Below are positions 62,111 through 64,000 of a DNA stretch of 64,000 bases, piece after piece. The position numbers were made by a program, and so were the translations under genes. The stretch is from contig OX377204.1 in NCBI GenBank assembly GCA_947396885.1, positions 22,885,706 to 22,949,705 on the forward strand, given 5' to 3'. Numbering within the stretch: the first letter of the stretch is position 1; each line of letters begins with the position of its first letter. The stretch is from Heligmosomoides polygyrus polygyrus (taxonomy: Eukaryota; Nematoda; Chromadorea; Rhabditida; Heligmosomidae). The notes beneath the pieces are model-generated. The model was not told where the DNA came from. It ran no database searches and saw only the letters and a list, made by a program, of their open reading frames with translations.

Positions 62111-63484
62111 CTTTACAGCTTTGCCTGTTATTAGCTTACTGGCACCATTAGAGCCGCTGATATCACAAGAATCACGAATTGATCGGCTTCAGCTTTATTA
62201 AAGCCGTTTGAGATGAATACGGCAGTGATGCCCCCAAAGGATGGTCTCCGAAAGGGCACTGTAAAGGACAGATGCGCTTTTAGAAACCCTTTCCAATAAG
62301 CTAAACTAGTAGAGTGTAGGGCTATTCCCAGCGGATTGATTAACAATGGCTCATATTCCCTATCATTTATTAGGGGCTATAAATTCATCCATCACTAAAT
62401 AAATTTGTATGTCCTTCCCTATGGGAGAGCCAACACTGGGCACCTTTGGCACACTGCAGAAGTGCCTCAAAGATTTGATTATTATCCTCTGTTTGAACCA
62501 CCCCACGAAATATGGCCGCTCAAACCGCTATCTGCATACATACAACGATGGCGTCAAAGGTGCTCGATAATTACGCCCTTTAGAACGCTCCAAACAAACT
62601 TTAACTTCACTTCAACTTAGCGGTATCAGACAGGGATCAAAATTTGATTTATTTTGGCGATTACACCGCCGCTATCAATTGTGCTTCAAACACAACATGT
62701 GTTTCGGTCCTCTCAAATTGTAGAGGCGCATTTGCTTCAAAGGCACAAGGAACACATTCCTTCATCCCACACATGATAAAATTTTATTATTTTATAAGAA
62801 TTATTAACTATTTTGGTCTCATCCTGGAAGCACTTCTACGACTACACATGACAGATTTTTTCACGACAGTTTCTGCGTGAATGTATGCAATATGATAGAG
62901 GTTTCCAGGTATAAACTAAAATAAATCCTTCAGAATGACGAAACGTAAACGTCAGAGATGAAGGATCTATTCTGGTCCGGGGGGCCACATAACTAAAAAG
63001 TATTATATGTAACAAATGCACTTGAGACTTACCGAGCGGCTCCTACAGAACAACATAGGACCCTAACAAGAAAAGTCACAAACAAAAAAACGAAAAATTG
63101 CATTTGTCGCGGTTGTAAGCCGGCAAAGTTGTGTGCCCTCTTCACCATGTTCGCTATAACATGTCAGGCAGCGGTCAGCACGTGGTATGCGGCTTCAGGC
63201 GCCCTCCCCACCATGTTAGATCCTGGTTATAACATGTCAGCCGGCAGACAGCACGCAGAAGGCCTCCATACCGTCGCTCTTTGCCCGCCGAGACGGTTGA
63301 AAACCGAGGCGATTTTTTGTTCGTTCGTTTGTGGTTTCTTTCAGGTTCCAGCTCGTTCTGTAGGAACCGCTCTCGCTCGGTAAGCTTCTATTCATTTTGT
63401 TACCTACTTTTTAGTTATGTCCCCCCGGACTAGGATAGATCCGAGATGAACCCATAATAAGCCTCATGACCAGGAGTTCGGGCC
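62111..63484. other. Long stretch without a supportable gene
   Basis: Frames of 70-84 codons have no recognised domain. A loosely duplicated TATAACATGTCAG...CAGCACG segment occurs near 63155 and 63229. The missing N-terminal exons of the transferase were looked for and not found. Confidence 0.4.
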
Positions 63485-63755
63485 TGTAGTAGCGCAATCG
63501 GAGCAGGTGGCAACTGCCTGCACACCGATTCCAGGTTTCAGGTTCAGATTTCCCGCCCAGACCAGCAAAGCCTTCCATCCCTCCGGGGTCGGCGAACTGG
63601 TAACTCACTCATTTAAAAAGGGCAGAACGCTGCTTTGTACATCAGCTGGCCATTCCGTAGGCCGCGTGCGGATTCAAATCGCCTCCAGGACAAACCCTAT
63701 AAGTGGAAAGCGTGGCGAAGTCCAAAACGTATCGATTGGCCTCGTTCCTTATATT
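63485..63755 (+). repeat. R1 SINE-like repeat, diverged full-length copy
   Basis: The head GTAGTAGCGCAATCGGAGC is more tRNA-like than in other copies. Then come GGTTCAGATTTCCCGCCC, CCATCCCTCCGGGGTCGG, CAGCTGGCCATTCCG and AAAGCGTGGCGAAGTCC. Confidence 0.75.
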
Positions 63756-63763
63756 CATTGACC

Positions 63764-63872
63764 AGGATGGGCGTTGAAGACTTTGATACGGTGGCTCGTG
63801 AATGCAATGATGCACACAAAACGGTGGTTCAGATTTACTGGGAAGGAAGTAGAGTGGTGGAGCCCGATCGGT
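63764..63872 (+). CDS. Possible first coding exon of an unrecognised gene
   Basis: ATG at 63764 opens a 36-residue frame, MGVEDFDTVARECNDAHKTV followed by VQIYWEGSRVVEPDR. It reaches a reasonable donor CG|GTGAGC at about 63870. CATTGACCAG just before the ATG could be a splice acceptor. Composition is gene-like, but I recognise no family and the window ends before any next exon. Confidence 0.25.
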
Positions 63873-64000
63873 GAGCGTCCTGTCCACCATCCGAAGCAGC
63901 CCATTGGCCGCCCCTAATAAAAGGAGTGATTCCTTACAAGATGCGGAACGGAAGATGACGACAGTTAACGCTTAACTCCGAGTTCATACTGTGGTTAGGC

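Noticed and set aside
63129..63383. 84-codon plus frame with a possible 35-bp exon (TTTCTTTCAG ... CG|GTAAGC)
   Set aside because: The frame is formed partly by a duplicated low-complexity segment. The mini-exon has no phase partner or family.

Overview
The window looks like nuclear DNA of a parasitic nematode, most probably a strongylid (hookworm-type, clade V) worm. The grounds are a nematode RPamide neuropeptide gene, an RTE-clade retrotransposon and a Hsmar1/bandit-like mariner of the kinds reported from hookworms, CR1-like and BEL/Pao retroelement debris, and small exons with consensus GT/AG borders. Species assignment is inference. Nothing prokaryotic, viral or organellar was seen.

Only two host genes are well supported, and they converge in the last 9 kb. 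At 55.35-57.17 kb (+) is an nlp-46-like neuropeptide precursor: a signal-peptide exon, a 1.6-kb intron and a final exon encoding one amidated RPamide peptide. At 58.585-59.90 kb (-) are the last four exons of an AASDHPPT-type 4'-phosphopantetheinyl transferase; all three internal junctions agree in phase. Its N-terminal exons were not found in the window.

The rest is mostly transposable elements at different stages of decay. (i) Mariner elements: 9.3-10.6 kb (one in-frame stop), 18.3-19.3 kb (relic), 24.0-24.9 kb (poly-G-ended relic), 26.5-27.7 kb (intact 344-aa transposase) and 38.7-40.7 kb (relic carrying nested insertions). (ii) Non-LTR elements: a full-length RTE at 40.94-44.08 kb with an intact 1013-aa endonuclease/RT and a perfect 16-bp target duplication, truncated RTE relatives at 30.7, 34.1, 46.1, 55.9 and 60.4 kb, and CR1-like RT relics at 8.4, 32.7, 39.3, 47.1, 52.1 and 52.9 kb. 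(iii) BEL/Pao fragments at 9.1 and 12.7 kb and a probable solo LTR at 2.4-2.95 kb. (iv) Short non-autonomous families: R1, a GC-rich ~290-bp SINE-like repeat with about 18 copies or fragments; S1, a tRNA-derived SINE with 8 copies; R3, a repeat with an inverted pair of copies; and several MITEs and foldbacks. (v) R4, an unclassified composite repeat that carries arrays of a 42-bp minisatellite unit, organised into 165-bp and 247-bp higher-order repeats.

The order of events can be read in places. At 38.7-40.7 kb a mariner contains an R1 copy that contains a CR1 copy. The 9.3-kb mariner sits in a sequence whose uninterrupted counterpart lies at 12.64 kb. R4 is the best candidate for something undescribed. 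Names R1, R3, R4 and S1 are local labels used only here.
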